In this document: piece by piece, positions 54,786-64,000 of the stretch
Numbering within the stretch: the stretch's first letter is position 1
How the letters are laid out: each line of letters begins with the position of its first letter
NCBI GenBank assembly: GCA_029891345.1
Contig: CM056993.1
Span: 277,218,016-277,282,015 of the forward strand
From: Dryococelus australis
Lineage: Eukaryota > Arthropoda > Insecta > Phasmatodea > Phasmatidae
Direction: 5' to 3'
DNA length: 64,000 nt
Position numbers and translations under genes: made by a program
Notes under the pieces: model-generated
Told to the model about the DNA's origin: nothing
Seen by the model: only the letters and a program-made list of their open reading frames with translations
Databases searched by the model: none

Positions 54786-55483
54786 TAGTCTATTCGCGCT
54801 TTCGGCGCACTTTTTGGAACTAACCTTAGAAAAATCACCCCAACATTTTTGTTTGTTTTCCTAGATATGTCATTTATTACAAGCGTTTTATACTTGTGTT
54901 AACAAATATACCATATTTTTGGTTAGATTTAACTTTTGCGTGTATTTTATTGTTACAATTCTCTCGACACAATACCTCACAATCAATTGTTATCACTTGC
55001 TATTTACAATTAATTAATCAAATCAATACAAGTTAAAATTACCTCAAAGAAATTAATGTAATTAAATAATTAAGACTCAGTTCCTATAGACAGTGTATCC
55101 AAACTTATTCAATTATTTAATAAATGTCATGTCCATATTTAGCAGTTCCAATATTTGCAATAAAGTCCGTATCACATGTTATTCAGTCCCACCTAAGTTT
55201 ATTCCATGTCCCGCCAGTCCTTAACCCGCCAGTGCACGGGTGGAAAAAAGATCACATAATTGCACGGGTTGGGTCTCTCAGATCCCTAAATAAAATATGT
55301 TTAAAAAAATTTATTATTCTATATTTTGTCTGTTATTATTTTATATAGTTACTGCTATACCACGAACATACAATGACGCACTTAATAAACAGAGTGTAAA
55401 AAATTCCTAGCTAGTTTTTTACAAAACACTACAATATTGTGCACAAAATTATAGTAAAGCGTAGAAAAAACACAAATTTACAA

Positions 55484-55757
55484 TTAAGGTTGACTTGAAA
55501 GTTTTGTCACGCCTTTATAAGCGAGACAATATCCACATAAACTCCACACAGTATATTTACAGTCATTACATAAGAAGACTCTGTGCTCTAAACATAGATA
55601 TTTCCTGCACTTGCAACATGAGTAGCGAATTTTCCTGTCTTTACAATACGCACACCGTCCTCTTTTATTTCCTTGATTTACATCTTCTACATCTTTCTCC
55701 ATCCCGGATATTCTTTTTGCAGCACTGCGAATGTTTTTAGGAAGAAATATACACACT

Positions 55758-55795
<38 letters not shown>

Positions 55796-57343
55796 CTCTC
55801 TCTTATTTGCTCCTCTGTAAGGCCGCACATTACTTTCCTCAGAAAAATCTTGTTTTTTTTTTTCTCATCTTGGGCAGTAGGATCATTTGCTCGCAAAACT
55901 AAATAATAGAGTTGAAACCTGCAATATTTAGCAATGCATAGAAACTATCCATTATCCATATTCTAGTGTTTCGGGCCACATTATAGAATGCCATACTCTC
56001 ATCAACACAATCCACACCACCTTTGGTTGAAATGTAAAATGTAATGATTTCTGGCTTTTTCTGTTCTCCTGTGCTCTCGCCAGTTTTATCATCAGCATGC
56101 ATAGATGACCTCAACGTTACAGTTTTTCCTCTTTTTGGAACGTAAGAGGCAAGATTCATGTCTTCTTTGAAGCCAAATGCACTATTGTAAGGTTCTCGTT
56201 TTGCAGATGCAGTAAAGTGGGACGACAGTTTTTTTTTTTCTGATAGTTCCAACTATATTAATTTTGCGTTCATCCTTCATTTTTCCAACAATATCATATG
56301 AGGTGAACCAGTTATCGACTGTCAAATTACATCCACTTCCAGAAACCGGCAAGCACATTCTTTTAATAATGTCAGCCGTTTTGAAGCTTATTCCTTGGTA
56401 TGGCCCTTCAGGTTGTTTACCACAATATATTTCAAGAGCGTAGGTATAAATCATTTTTGCATCAACAAGAGCAAAAACTTTTATGCCATATTTTCCTGGT
56501 TTCGAAGGAATATACATCCTAAAACCACACCGTCCTCCAAAAGAAAGGAGCATTTCGTCCAATGTCATAAACTCCCCCACTGAAAGGTTTTTTTTTTTTT
56601 TTGCTTCAAAAATTTCTCTCACTGCTGCCAGTTTGTCAGTCTCTCTTATCTGCTACCTGGTTTCTACATCATCAAAATGAACACATTTCAGAATAAATCG
56701 GAAGCGCCTGAAAGCCATGGTTACTGGAAACCGCTCTGTTCTTAAACCATCAGTGGACCAAAAGTCTTGGATATTCATTCTTCCACCATGCAGAAAACCC
56801 ATTCCGTAAATAAGTCTAATGAGAGATTTTATTTCTGTCACAGATGTTTGTTTGCAGTCACAAAGATCTTTGTAACCAGAAGAAATTTTTGAAATGTATT
56901 TGTTAGTGTACAAAACAATTTTTTTCAATTATATAGTTGTCGAAAAATAAATTCCAGCATCCACCAACACTTTTTTCTTCTTTGGCAGGCCCTACAACAA
57001 CTGGAAGTTTTTTTTAAATGATATTGTGTCTTCTGGTACAAACACTTTGCACCGGTCTACTTTTACCCCACTTTGCCTTCTTGTCTTTCCCCAAAAAATA
57101 ATTGTTCTCTAGGTTATAAAACTGAACTGAATTTGATTTTATGTTTGCTTCGTCTGAGTCATTATCCGAACAGCTATTGTGGCCACTGCTAACTACATAA
57201 TCTTTATCGGCATCAGTATCTGTATTATAAAAAGTATCGTCATCTGACAAAGGTTCTTGTAGAAGTTTCATAACTTGTTCCACATCACGAGGATTGCTCA
57301 AGTTGTACAACTGTTTGTTTCTTGACCTAGAAGAGACAATCAA
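55484..57343 (-). pseudogene. piggyBac (PGBD4-like) transposase, broken
   Basis: Minus strand, N to C: an acidic Asp/Ser-rich leader (57343-57014), the core start CWNLFFDNYIIE, QDFWSTDGL and FRRFRFILKCVHFDD (to 56653), then FMTLDEMLLSFGGRCGF with the first catalytic Asp, CNLTVDNWFTSYDI with the second, and KGGVDCVDESMAFYN with the third. The C-terminal Cys-rich zinc-binding-like domain has CAYCKDRKIRYSCCKCRKYL and CNDCK (55484-55620). Damage: TAA at about 57012, frameshift in an A-run near 56934, TAG at 56653-56655, frameshift in a T-run near 56235, a stop near 55905, and a CT/GA microsatellite (55760-55792) that breaks the linker before the Cys-rich domain. All three catalytic Asp codons survive, so inactivation is recent relative to the Tc1 copy. 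Confidence 0.92.
55760..55792 (+). repeat. CT microsatellite inside the transposase
   Basis: About 16 CT units. On the coding (minus) strand it reads as an Arg-Glu run in the linker between the catalytic core and the Cys-rich domain. Confidence 0.9.
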
Positions 57344-58271
57344 TCTCTATGTATCCTAAAACCTAACTTGTTGTAAACATTTATTTACTTTAATAGCCTG
57401 CATGAAAAACTATTTATTAAAAAATAAATAAAAATCAGAGTTAAAACATAAGTTTGAAAAACTTACATGATTGCACGGTTTGGATCTCACAGGCACTTAA
57501 TAGAATACAATACACAGTAGTGCAAAAACCATAACATCCACTCTGATATAAATCCACAGAGATACTGAAGAGGCTTAGATAGGAAGCTAGCAGGAGGTAC
57601 AAAAATATAGTTTCTGCCCTCTATTGGCGATGCGACAAAGTACTTGTGCCTGGGTCTCACAGACCCAGCCCGTGCACAGCAGCCTTCGCTCGTCCTATAT
57701 GACGCCCTCTCGTCCATTCACACCACAACCACCTCATGTACCGTCACCTCATTATCTCCAGTCGTCGTCCGTCGTCTTTACCGATGTACCGGTTACCGCA
57801 CTCAGCCCGAAGGCTTCTGTCAAGACTGCCGGCTATCCAGCTGTGGTTTGTATTTATAGGGTCGTAGGGCATCGCCCAGAAATTTCTCTAAATGCCGCGT
57901 TGCGACCAAGGTCCCAGCTCTCAGAATATTCTTGTGCAACTTCTACACTCGTCAACTTCTCCTGCAGGGGGGAGGAGGAGAGGGTTGACGCCAGCCAGGT
58001 CTCGCCGCTGTCAATCATTCTACAGCTGGCTCGGGTAGCGACGAGGCTGCGAGCAGATCTGTCTGGGCAAGGAAGAGTCGAGTCCCTCCCCCCCCCCCAA
58101 TCCCCTAACAGACGGACCACGCATCATGGAAGCTCGCGGCCGGATGTGAGGTACAGCATGTAACATTATCAAAAAAGTATAATATTTCATTTATAATTAT
58201 TATTGATAAAAACGGAATGAAAATAGGTTAGTTGGTAATGCCTACTAATAGATTGTTCTTAGGCTAAATAT

Positions 58272-59096
58272 TGTTACAATTTCTCTCACTAGAAATTAAG
58301 TGGGCTATACCAAGTTCGTTAAGGGATGAAGGTATTAATTAAATTAAATATTTGATCATAATTTCCGTATTTTATTTACAATAACTACAGCAAAATCCTC
58401 TGAACTCAAAATCTTACAGTAAATTGATACTACTAACTGTTCACAACTAATTACTCCAATTTCATACAATTTATAATTACCACAAAGAAGTCAATTAAAT
58501 AAAATAATTAAGGATCAGTTCCAATAGACAGTTCCAATAACCTTCCATTCAGTCCCACCTCAGTTCAGTTCATGTCCCGCCAGTCGCAATGTTCTAGAGT
58601 CCTCCAAGCGCCCTCACTCACAGTATGCTTCACTCGTCGGTTTCACACCCTCTCGTCCATTCACGCCACGAACACCTCTCTCGCCGTCGTTCCGCAATCT
58701 CCAGTCGTCGTCCACACTTCGCTTCGCTCGCGCACACTCAGCCAGATGGCCTCCGTCAAAGACTGCCGGCCGCTGGGTTGCGGCAGTATAAATAGTGTCT
58801 TAGGCCGCCACTTGAATCTTCCCGAACTCGCGTGATGCGTCACGGAGGGCCGATGTGCCAGCCAGTCTCACCAGAACATTCTTGCTTCGTCGCTAGACCC
58901 GTCGAACCCTCCAGCAGTGGAGAAAGGCCGTGCCGCAAGCAAGGCGTCGAGCAGTGCTACAGCCCGACGGCCCGCTGTCCATTATTCACGGGTTTCCCAG
59001 AAAGGAGAGTCAGGAGGTAACAAGCTTGTCAGCCCTTGGTGAAGGGGAGGAGTGAGGTGGGTCCACTGCCACAGCGCTGGGCAGCAGCGCGTAACA
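58272..59096 (+). mobile_element. Solo LTR 2 (825 bp)
   Basis: Starts TGTTACAATTTCTCTC and ends CGCGTAACA, with the 4-bp duplication ATAT (58268-58271, 59097-59100). A TATAAATA box is at 58790-58797 in the forward sense, consistent with a U3 promoter and + orientation. It matches LTR 1 from end to end (for example CATTCAGTCCCACCT, CTCTCGTCCATTCAC, AAGACTGCCGGC). Four-bp duplications fit Gypsy-type LTR elements. Confidence 0.9.
58790..58797 (+). promoter_or_regulatory. LTR TATA box
   Basis: TATAAATA in LTR 2. LTR 1 has TATTTATAGG at the corresponding place (57848-57857). Confidence 0.55.
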
Positions 59097-59255
59097 ATAT
59101 TATAACACTGATTGCGCACAAATGAGGTGCTTTGTCCCTTTGGTGGGCTATTCTAGGCTTGGCCAAGCTCTCTTTGCATGAGGCGGAGGAATAACCTGAA
59201 AATAGAACATCATTTGGACTTTAAAATAGTTGTAAGTAGCTGCGAATGGGCTATA

Positions 59256-59680
59256 CCAGAAGCAATGGCGACTTTAGAAACGTTCAGATAAATGACCTTT
59301 GCCCATATGCCATGACGATATGTAAAATATAATAGAAAAATTTGTAAGAGACTTGCAACGAAAAATCTCTCTAAAATTCCAAAATGGCTGGGATTAAACT
59401 GTGGTGCCTAGCATTTTCCGGACCTGAAGAGCGAGTCAGCGGGGTGGGATGACACTCGTATAGTCGAGACCTACAAGCTACTAATGGGTTGGTTGACCAA
59501 CGCACACATTGCGTGCACGTGAAGTGACCTACACGCATACCTTCCTCCCCTCAATTACCAGGAAACAAACATTACTCCAGCTCAAGATGTCAAACGAGGT
59601 GGACGCGTTATGTGCTATGCTCAAGGCAGAGGACATACATTCGAGAACTATCTGTGATAGGTAGGATTTACAATAACCCA
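59256..59680. other. No recognised gene
   Basis: Nothing assigned. Confidence 0.4.
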
Positions 59681-60262
59681 TCGCGTCCATCCGTCCGTCA
59701 ATCACTTGACCACCAGGAAATCAGAGGTGATGATTAATTCTATCCGTCCATCCGTCAAGAACCTTGGCACGCTTTAACTTTTGACGGACGGATGGATGAA
59801 ATTACAGCCTTCTAAACTTGCATATTTTGTTACCCATTCTTCCCGAGTTATTTAGAAGGCTGCGTAGCATGTGCAGTGTTGTGTTTTGGCCGTCTTTGGT
59901 TTTCAAATGTTTCTTTATGTAGCTGTAAAATAAAACTACATAACATTTTTCCTGAAGATTTATTGATAATTACGTTTCAAACATGAGTTACTTCTTTGAA
60001 ATAGTAAAAGCAATAAAATCATGCTTTATATGCTATTTAAAAGTTTCTTTTTTTTTTATCAACTTATTTTCGTTATGTATGTGTATGCGCATTTTAGGTA
60101 CTTACAAACACAATACCGCCAATACTATTCACTTTTTATGGATTTTTTTTCTGTTTGTAAACAGTTTGTTTGGATTATTTTGCAGCAATGAACTGACGAC
60201 GAACGTAAGAACACTGGTTGTAAATCGCTCGGCTGAGAGACGGATGGATGACTAACACACGG
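59680..60262 (+). mobile_element. Element with CCATCCGTC subterminal repeats, copy 2
   Basis: GTCCATCCGTCCGTCAATCA, TCCGTCCATCCGTCAAG and GACGGACGGATGGATGAA lie at 59686-59800; the AT-rich interior has GAGTTATTTAGAAGG, similar to copy 1; a final GACGGATGGATGAC is at 60239. It resembles copy 1 at 26240-26800. Ends are not exact. Confidence 0.45.
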
Positions 60263-60299
60263 ACACGACGGGATATTGTAAATCCTGCCATAACTGCCA

Positions 60300-61130
60300 G
60301 ACTCCGGGAGGTCACATATTCTAGCACCCTTCGACGAAGTGAGGCTTTGTCAACGGGACAGGGTCCGCGGCGGTGTACCCCCCCCCCCCCCCCCCTGCTC
60401 ACCCTGCCACCGCCTCATCTTCGTTCCGGCAGCAGGGATGTCATCCTGGGAACGAGTGCAGCCAGCCGCCTATTCGACGACGACCATCCACGTCTCACCC
60501 ACCATCGACTTCGCCTTGGTGGGATGAAGATGGCATCGCATTGATGCCGTCTACAGCATCCGTTACATCTTCTCCCATACCGTCGATGGCAGAGACGGCC
60601 CTACTACTTGGGGCCTTATTCTATAACTTTTTCCTGTCACGCCCATGCCGTAGAGTGCCCCAAGATCGAAGATCTGAGAATGGAATTTGAGGGGAGACAT
60701 GGACCTCTGCGACTCGGGGAGATGCTTCGGGACACGAACTTGATTGAAGGAGTTATGTGCTATCTTACCAGAATTGGTAAGAGAAGGGAAGAGTTCGACG
60801 TCTGGTAACCAAACTGCCGGTTGAGCAATGAATTTGGTGACAGTCCGGAAGATGGGGATGAAGTGAACGTTCACGATGGATGAACACGTCTTCCCAAGAG
60901 CACTGATATTAAAGTAGTGCGAGCGGAACCCTCTCACCTCGCGCTCATCCCGGCAACAGGAGCAAGTTCATGTTCCTGTACATGGAATGCAACAGAGTGC
61001 CTCCAGTAAGGGAGCCCAACTACTAATGGGGAATAAAATACGGGTCCAAGAACCCCCTCCTCAGCAAAGCCTAAGAAAGGGAAAATAAAGTCTAATATGG
61101 GGAGGGAGTTGCCCAAGTCCAGGTCACCTG
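60300..61130 (+). other. GC-rich coding-like block, upstream half, unrecognised
   Basis: A C18 run is at 60378-60395. The clearest open piece ends at 60808 and includes LRMEFEGRHGPLRLGEMLRD then IEGVMCYLTRIGKRREEFDV. Farther on, a basic stretch (AKPKKGKIKSNMGRELPKS) is in the frame just before 61140. I recognise no family. The base composition is unlike the flanks. Confidence 0.35.
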
Positions 61131-61865
61131 GAGCAACAAGAAACCCATAACCAGGGTGTAGAGGAAATGGAGATGGCCCGAGATGGTTGGCCTTGCACTT
61201 GGAGCCCAGTGGTGTTCGTTCGGGAGGGCTTTGCTCGGGTTACATGTAACATGATCAAGCTCAAACGGGACAATAGATGGAGCAAAGTCTATGCCATGAA
61301 CCGTGCCAGTAAGGTATGGGAAACAGGGGTACCAATGGAGGAGGTTCGAACTGTACAACCGAGGGAAACCGAGATGTACAGGGAGATCTTCCTCCATAAA
61401 CAATTAGTGAGAAGAAACGAAGCAACCCCTGCCACAGATAGAACAGTGGATATACACTGACCGGATGAAAGGAATATGGTGGATGCGTCCGTGCAGGCTT
61501 GGCCTGAGAGGGCACACCCAACGGACCCACTGTGGCTGTACGATGAGGCCGTGCGAGGTGTACACCTATCCCGATTAGAGGAACCAACCACCCTTATGGC
61601 AGCTCTGGCCTTAGTTGTTAGGCGAATGGAGGGGGGAGATAGGATAATATTTCCCAGAATGGAGGCAGTTGACAGACTCGACGTCGCCCAGGTGGACCTG
61701 CCGACACAACAGGATGCACTCCTGAGCTTGCTCAGAGAATGCTATTGGCGAAGAGGTGAAAGGTTCGTAGAATCTGACATCTTCAAGGATGCCGTCAGTA
61801 CATACGGGAGGCGTACTTTAGAATACAGCAAGCCCTTCACGGGGTACACTGTGGTCCAGTACTAG
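61131..61865 (+). pseudogene. Unrecognised ORF of ~240 codons with one stop
   Basis: A single frame stays open from about 61100 to the stop at 61863-61865 except for one TGA at 61458-61460. It includes WPCTWSPVVFVREGFARVTC, MYREIFLHKQLVRRNEA, DPLWLYDEAVRGVHLSRLEE and LLRECYWRRGERFVESDIF. It is rich in Arg, Glu and Trp with few low-complexity pieces, so it looks like real protein. No domain, signal peptide or membrane segment is recognised. It could be a decayed viral or transposon gene; the neighbours give no further hint. Confidence 0.45.
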
Positions 61866-63790
61866 TCCTTCATCTCGGCCGGCATCCTAACATCAAGTTC
61901 ACGCCATTCCCTTTTTCGTGAATAGATGTGTTCAGGGAAAATACCGATGACGAACCAGCAGACGGACACCGGAATGCGATTTACAGATGGACATTAGGTA
62001 AGAAGAACCAGATATCTTGGAGATCAACAAGTGTAGGTATTGGTATTTGGTATGAATGTGTGTGTGTGTGTGTGGATTAGTATCGTATCGATAGACTGCA
62101 GTGTGGAATGTACTTTGCGCTCAGAGGCGATGTGACGGGGAATATTACTGGTTTGCCGGGCATCCCCCAAAACTGAGTCCGTATGCACTCGAGCGCATCG
62201 GGCCACGAAAGCTGTTGATGGGGACACCGTTATGCTTCGCGTGCATGTTACCATTTACATTTGCTTAATTCTTTGAAGGAAGAAGTGAGGACATACAAAT
62301 ACAATGTTTACGTGCGACAAATGGTTTGTATTATCCTGTAATGAAATAATGATCATACACTCTTAATTGGTAACACAAATTAATTGATGCGAATAAACAT
62401 AACCTATGCAGACTTTGCCCAATATTCTTAAGTTTTATTAAAGTAAAAAATTGAAAGTTTTCCATATAAGTTTAGCTGTTTGCCTTACGTTAACCCTTCT
62501 TCTACGTGTGTTAACAAATGGGTTAAGTTACGTCAACACATTTGTTGCGTTTACGTACACGGCCGCCAATAACCACGAAAAAAAATCAAAGAAACGTGTC
62601 TTGTGAGCAGTATATTTTGTTAATTGTTGCGATGTATGCTTCTTACTGGTTACTATCGGATTTACGAGCACCGCATAAGAATAAAGAATATTTTTATTTG
62701 GTTATAAAAGCTGTCGCTATGTCAAATTCTTTACATTAATCTGCTTCTAAAGTGTTAGTTGTAGAAAGGTAAAAAATTGTGGCATCACCGAAACGTTATT
62801 ACCGACTCCGTGTTTCTTGAAAACAGAGGGTTCCAGACTCCATATCTGTAAGGTCACAATGCTTTGGAAATTGGAAGTGCACATAGAACAACAAAAGTAA
62901 AAAATTAAATGCAACCAGTTTCATCACGCTATATATATATATATCTTAATTTTATTGTTTAATATATTTGAAGTAGAAAATTTAACATCGTAATGAGATT
63001 AGAAGCGTATAAGGTACATTTTCCGCACTTACGTGGCCTTCATTTATTTATTTCGACTTTATTTATACTGGTGAAGGTAAGTCTTCGATGCCTTCTCTTG
63101 CACTTAACCAGGTATAAAATAATGTACACATACATAAACATAATGAGCAAGAAAAATTTACTTTAATACTTCAATTAACAAGAGGCGAAACAGAAATATT
63201 GCAGCTCAAATAGATTAAACTGTAAAAATTGTTCTGTGGTTTCCAATTATGTACATATCTTGAGCATGAATACAGAAAGGGAATGTTTAAAGAAATAACA
63301 TTTACAATAGCACAATAATATGGATGTACAATAGCACAATGTGTATCATAATCAGCATTACCAATCACAAATATAAATGTGCAGAACCTACAAAGTACCT
63401 GAGAGGAAACAAGACATTCAATCTCAACTCCATAAAATAAATAAACAGATATATAATAACCACTTACAGATTAATGAAAGTTGAAAGTAGTAACTCATTG
63501 AAATAAATTAACAAATCGACTGCAATAAACTACACATTTATTAAAGTGAATGTATACATAGACAGGTGCTGCTAGGGTATACAAATAGTTAAGGGGAAAA
63601 AAGGTCAACAAATTAAAATACTACGGAATAATGATGCGTATGTGTGAATCATCGGCGCAACTTTGGCAGTGTGAAACACGTCCAACACACTAGGTGAAGA
63701 TTGTGAAAGTTTTAAGGGTTTCAATCTTCTCAGTCACAGATTAAAATATTATTTTAGGTGTTGCAACAACAATTTTTTTACTACTATACA
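61866..63790. other. AT-rich, no recognised gene; GT and AT microsatellites
   Basis: A GT run is at 62057-62073 and an AT run at 62933-62944. Short ORFs at 62.0-62.7 and 63.2 kb have no recognised domain. Confidence 0.4.
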
Positions 63791-63796
63791 AGTATA

Positions 63797-63890
63797 CTCC
63801 ATTCACGGTTACTTGCAACATTTCTGAAGCTCTGCTTAAGTTATACGTTCAGGATATTCCTCCACCTCATGCAAAAAATCTTAACAGTTT
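63797..63890 (-). mobile_element. MITE family 3 end, reversed
   Basis: CTCCATTCACGGTTACTTGC followed by TTTCTGAAGCTCTGCTTAAG and CAGGATATTCCTCCACCTCA is the right-type end of family 3 in reverse. The rest is not clear within the window. Confidence 0.7.
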
Positions 63891-64000
63891 TTTGTAATTG
63901 AACACCTCCAGATATTATGTCTTCAAGTTTCTTGTATTTAACATCATCCCATTTCTTTGATAAGTGTATTTTGGATTCTGTAACCTTGTTTTGTTAAACC

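Larger units (their letters stand above)
55225..57684 (-). mobile_element. piggyBac element (2460 bp) in LTR 1
   Basis: Left flank is TTAA (55221-55224); the right flank reads TTCG (57685-57688), probably a mutated TTAA. Left end CCCGCCAGTGCACGGGTGG pairs with the right end, reversed, GGCTGCTGTGCACGGGCTGG. An inner repeat GCACGGGTTGGGTCTCTCAG is echoed near the right side (GCACGGTTTGGATCTCACAG at 57473-57492 and GGGTCTCACAGACCC). LTR sequence resumes directly after the right end. Confidence 0.85.
54951..58165 (+). mobile_element. Solo LTR 1, interrupted by piggyBac
   Basis: Starts TGTTACAATTCTCTC and ends CATGTAACA, with a 4-bp duplication TTAT on both sides (54947-54950, 58166-58169). Without the 2460-bp piggyBac it is about 750 bp and matches LTR 2. 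The 179-codon ORF at 57624-58163 lies in U3/R sequence and is not a gene. No internal retroelement domain is present, so it is a solo LTR. Confidence 0.88.
54786..59253 (+). mobile_element. MITE family 3 copy split by two LTRs
   Basis: TA flanks at 54784-54785 and 59254-59255. Pieces are 54786-54950, 58170-58271 and 59101-59253, about 420 bp together, colinear with the 401-bp copy at 24115 (for example TATTTCATTTATAAT, GTTGGTAATGCCTACTA, GGCGGAGGAATAACCTG). The intervening sequence is two solo LTRs, one carrying a piggyBac. Confidence 0.88.

Noticed and set aside
57624..58163. 179-codon plus-strand ORF
   Set aside because: It starts in the piggyBac right end and runs through LTR 1; LTR 2 does not preserve it. 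It is low-complexity Ser/Pro-rich.
58166..58271. The two LTRs as the ends of a single provirus with a 106-bp interior
   Set aside because: Each LTR has its own different target duplication (TTAT and ATAT), and the 106 bp is family 3 MITE sequence.
1..64000. CRISPR array or prokaryotic operons
   Set aside because: No regularly spaced direct repeats with unique spacers and no tightly packed intact ORFs; the content is eukaryotic transposons.

Overview
The window looks like intergenic DNA from a large, AT-rich, transposon-dense animal genome. No intact host gene, rRNA or functional tRNA was found. An invertebrate, probably an arthropod, is the best guess: it carries a Polinton/Maverick remnant, a piggyBac with a Cys-rich C-terminus, a Tc1-type transposase, a Harbinger element and tRNA-derived SINEs. 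This rests on element content and cannot be fixed to a species.

Region by region. (1) 1-7.2 kb is more GC-rich and is the right part of a decayed Polinton/Maverick, a virus-like self-synthesising DNA transposon. It holds a packaging ATPase on the minus strand; then on the plus strand a phospholipase-A2/pX-like capsid-associated protein, an adenovirus-type protease, a penton-like minor capsid protein, a double-jelly-roll major capsid protein, and several small unassigned ORFs with TATA boxes in front of some. All main genes carry stops and frameshifts. Polymerase and integrase are not in the window. (2) 7.2-54.8 kb is AT-rich sequence packed with non-autonomous elements: a dead Tc1-like copy (10.0-10.9 kb); about fifteen MITE copies sharing one terminal module and TA target duplications; TTAA-flanked piggyBac-type MITEs; TAA-flanked Harbinger-type MITEs plus a Harbinger deletion derivative that still carries a Myb-like domain and a transposase scrap (17.2-19.3 kb); a MITE family with ends reading AGACTAAAGATGAGGTAGAC; tRNA-derived SINEs; large foldbacks; and a dispersed GC-rich block rich in CCAAT (ATTGG) boxes. 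(3) 54.8-59.25 kb is a decipherable nest: a TA-flanked MITE was hit by two solo LTRs of one family (each with a 4-bp duplication), and the first LTR was then hit by a 2.46-kb piggyBac whose transposase keeps all three catalytic Asp codons but is broken by frameshifts and a stop. (4) 60.3-61.9 kb is a second GC-rich block with long ORFs that match nothing I recognise, possibly another decayed viral or transposon coding region. (5) 62-64 kb is AT-rich with one more MITE end.

What holds the window together is mobilisation logic: a Polinton fossil plus three identifiable transposase classes (Tc1/mariner TA, piggyBac TTAA, Harbinger TAA), each with matching short elements. Nesting gives relative ages and, in two places, a near-exact view of the empty target site.
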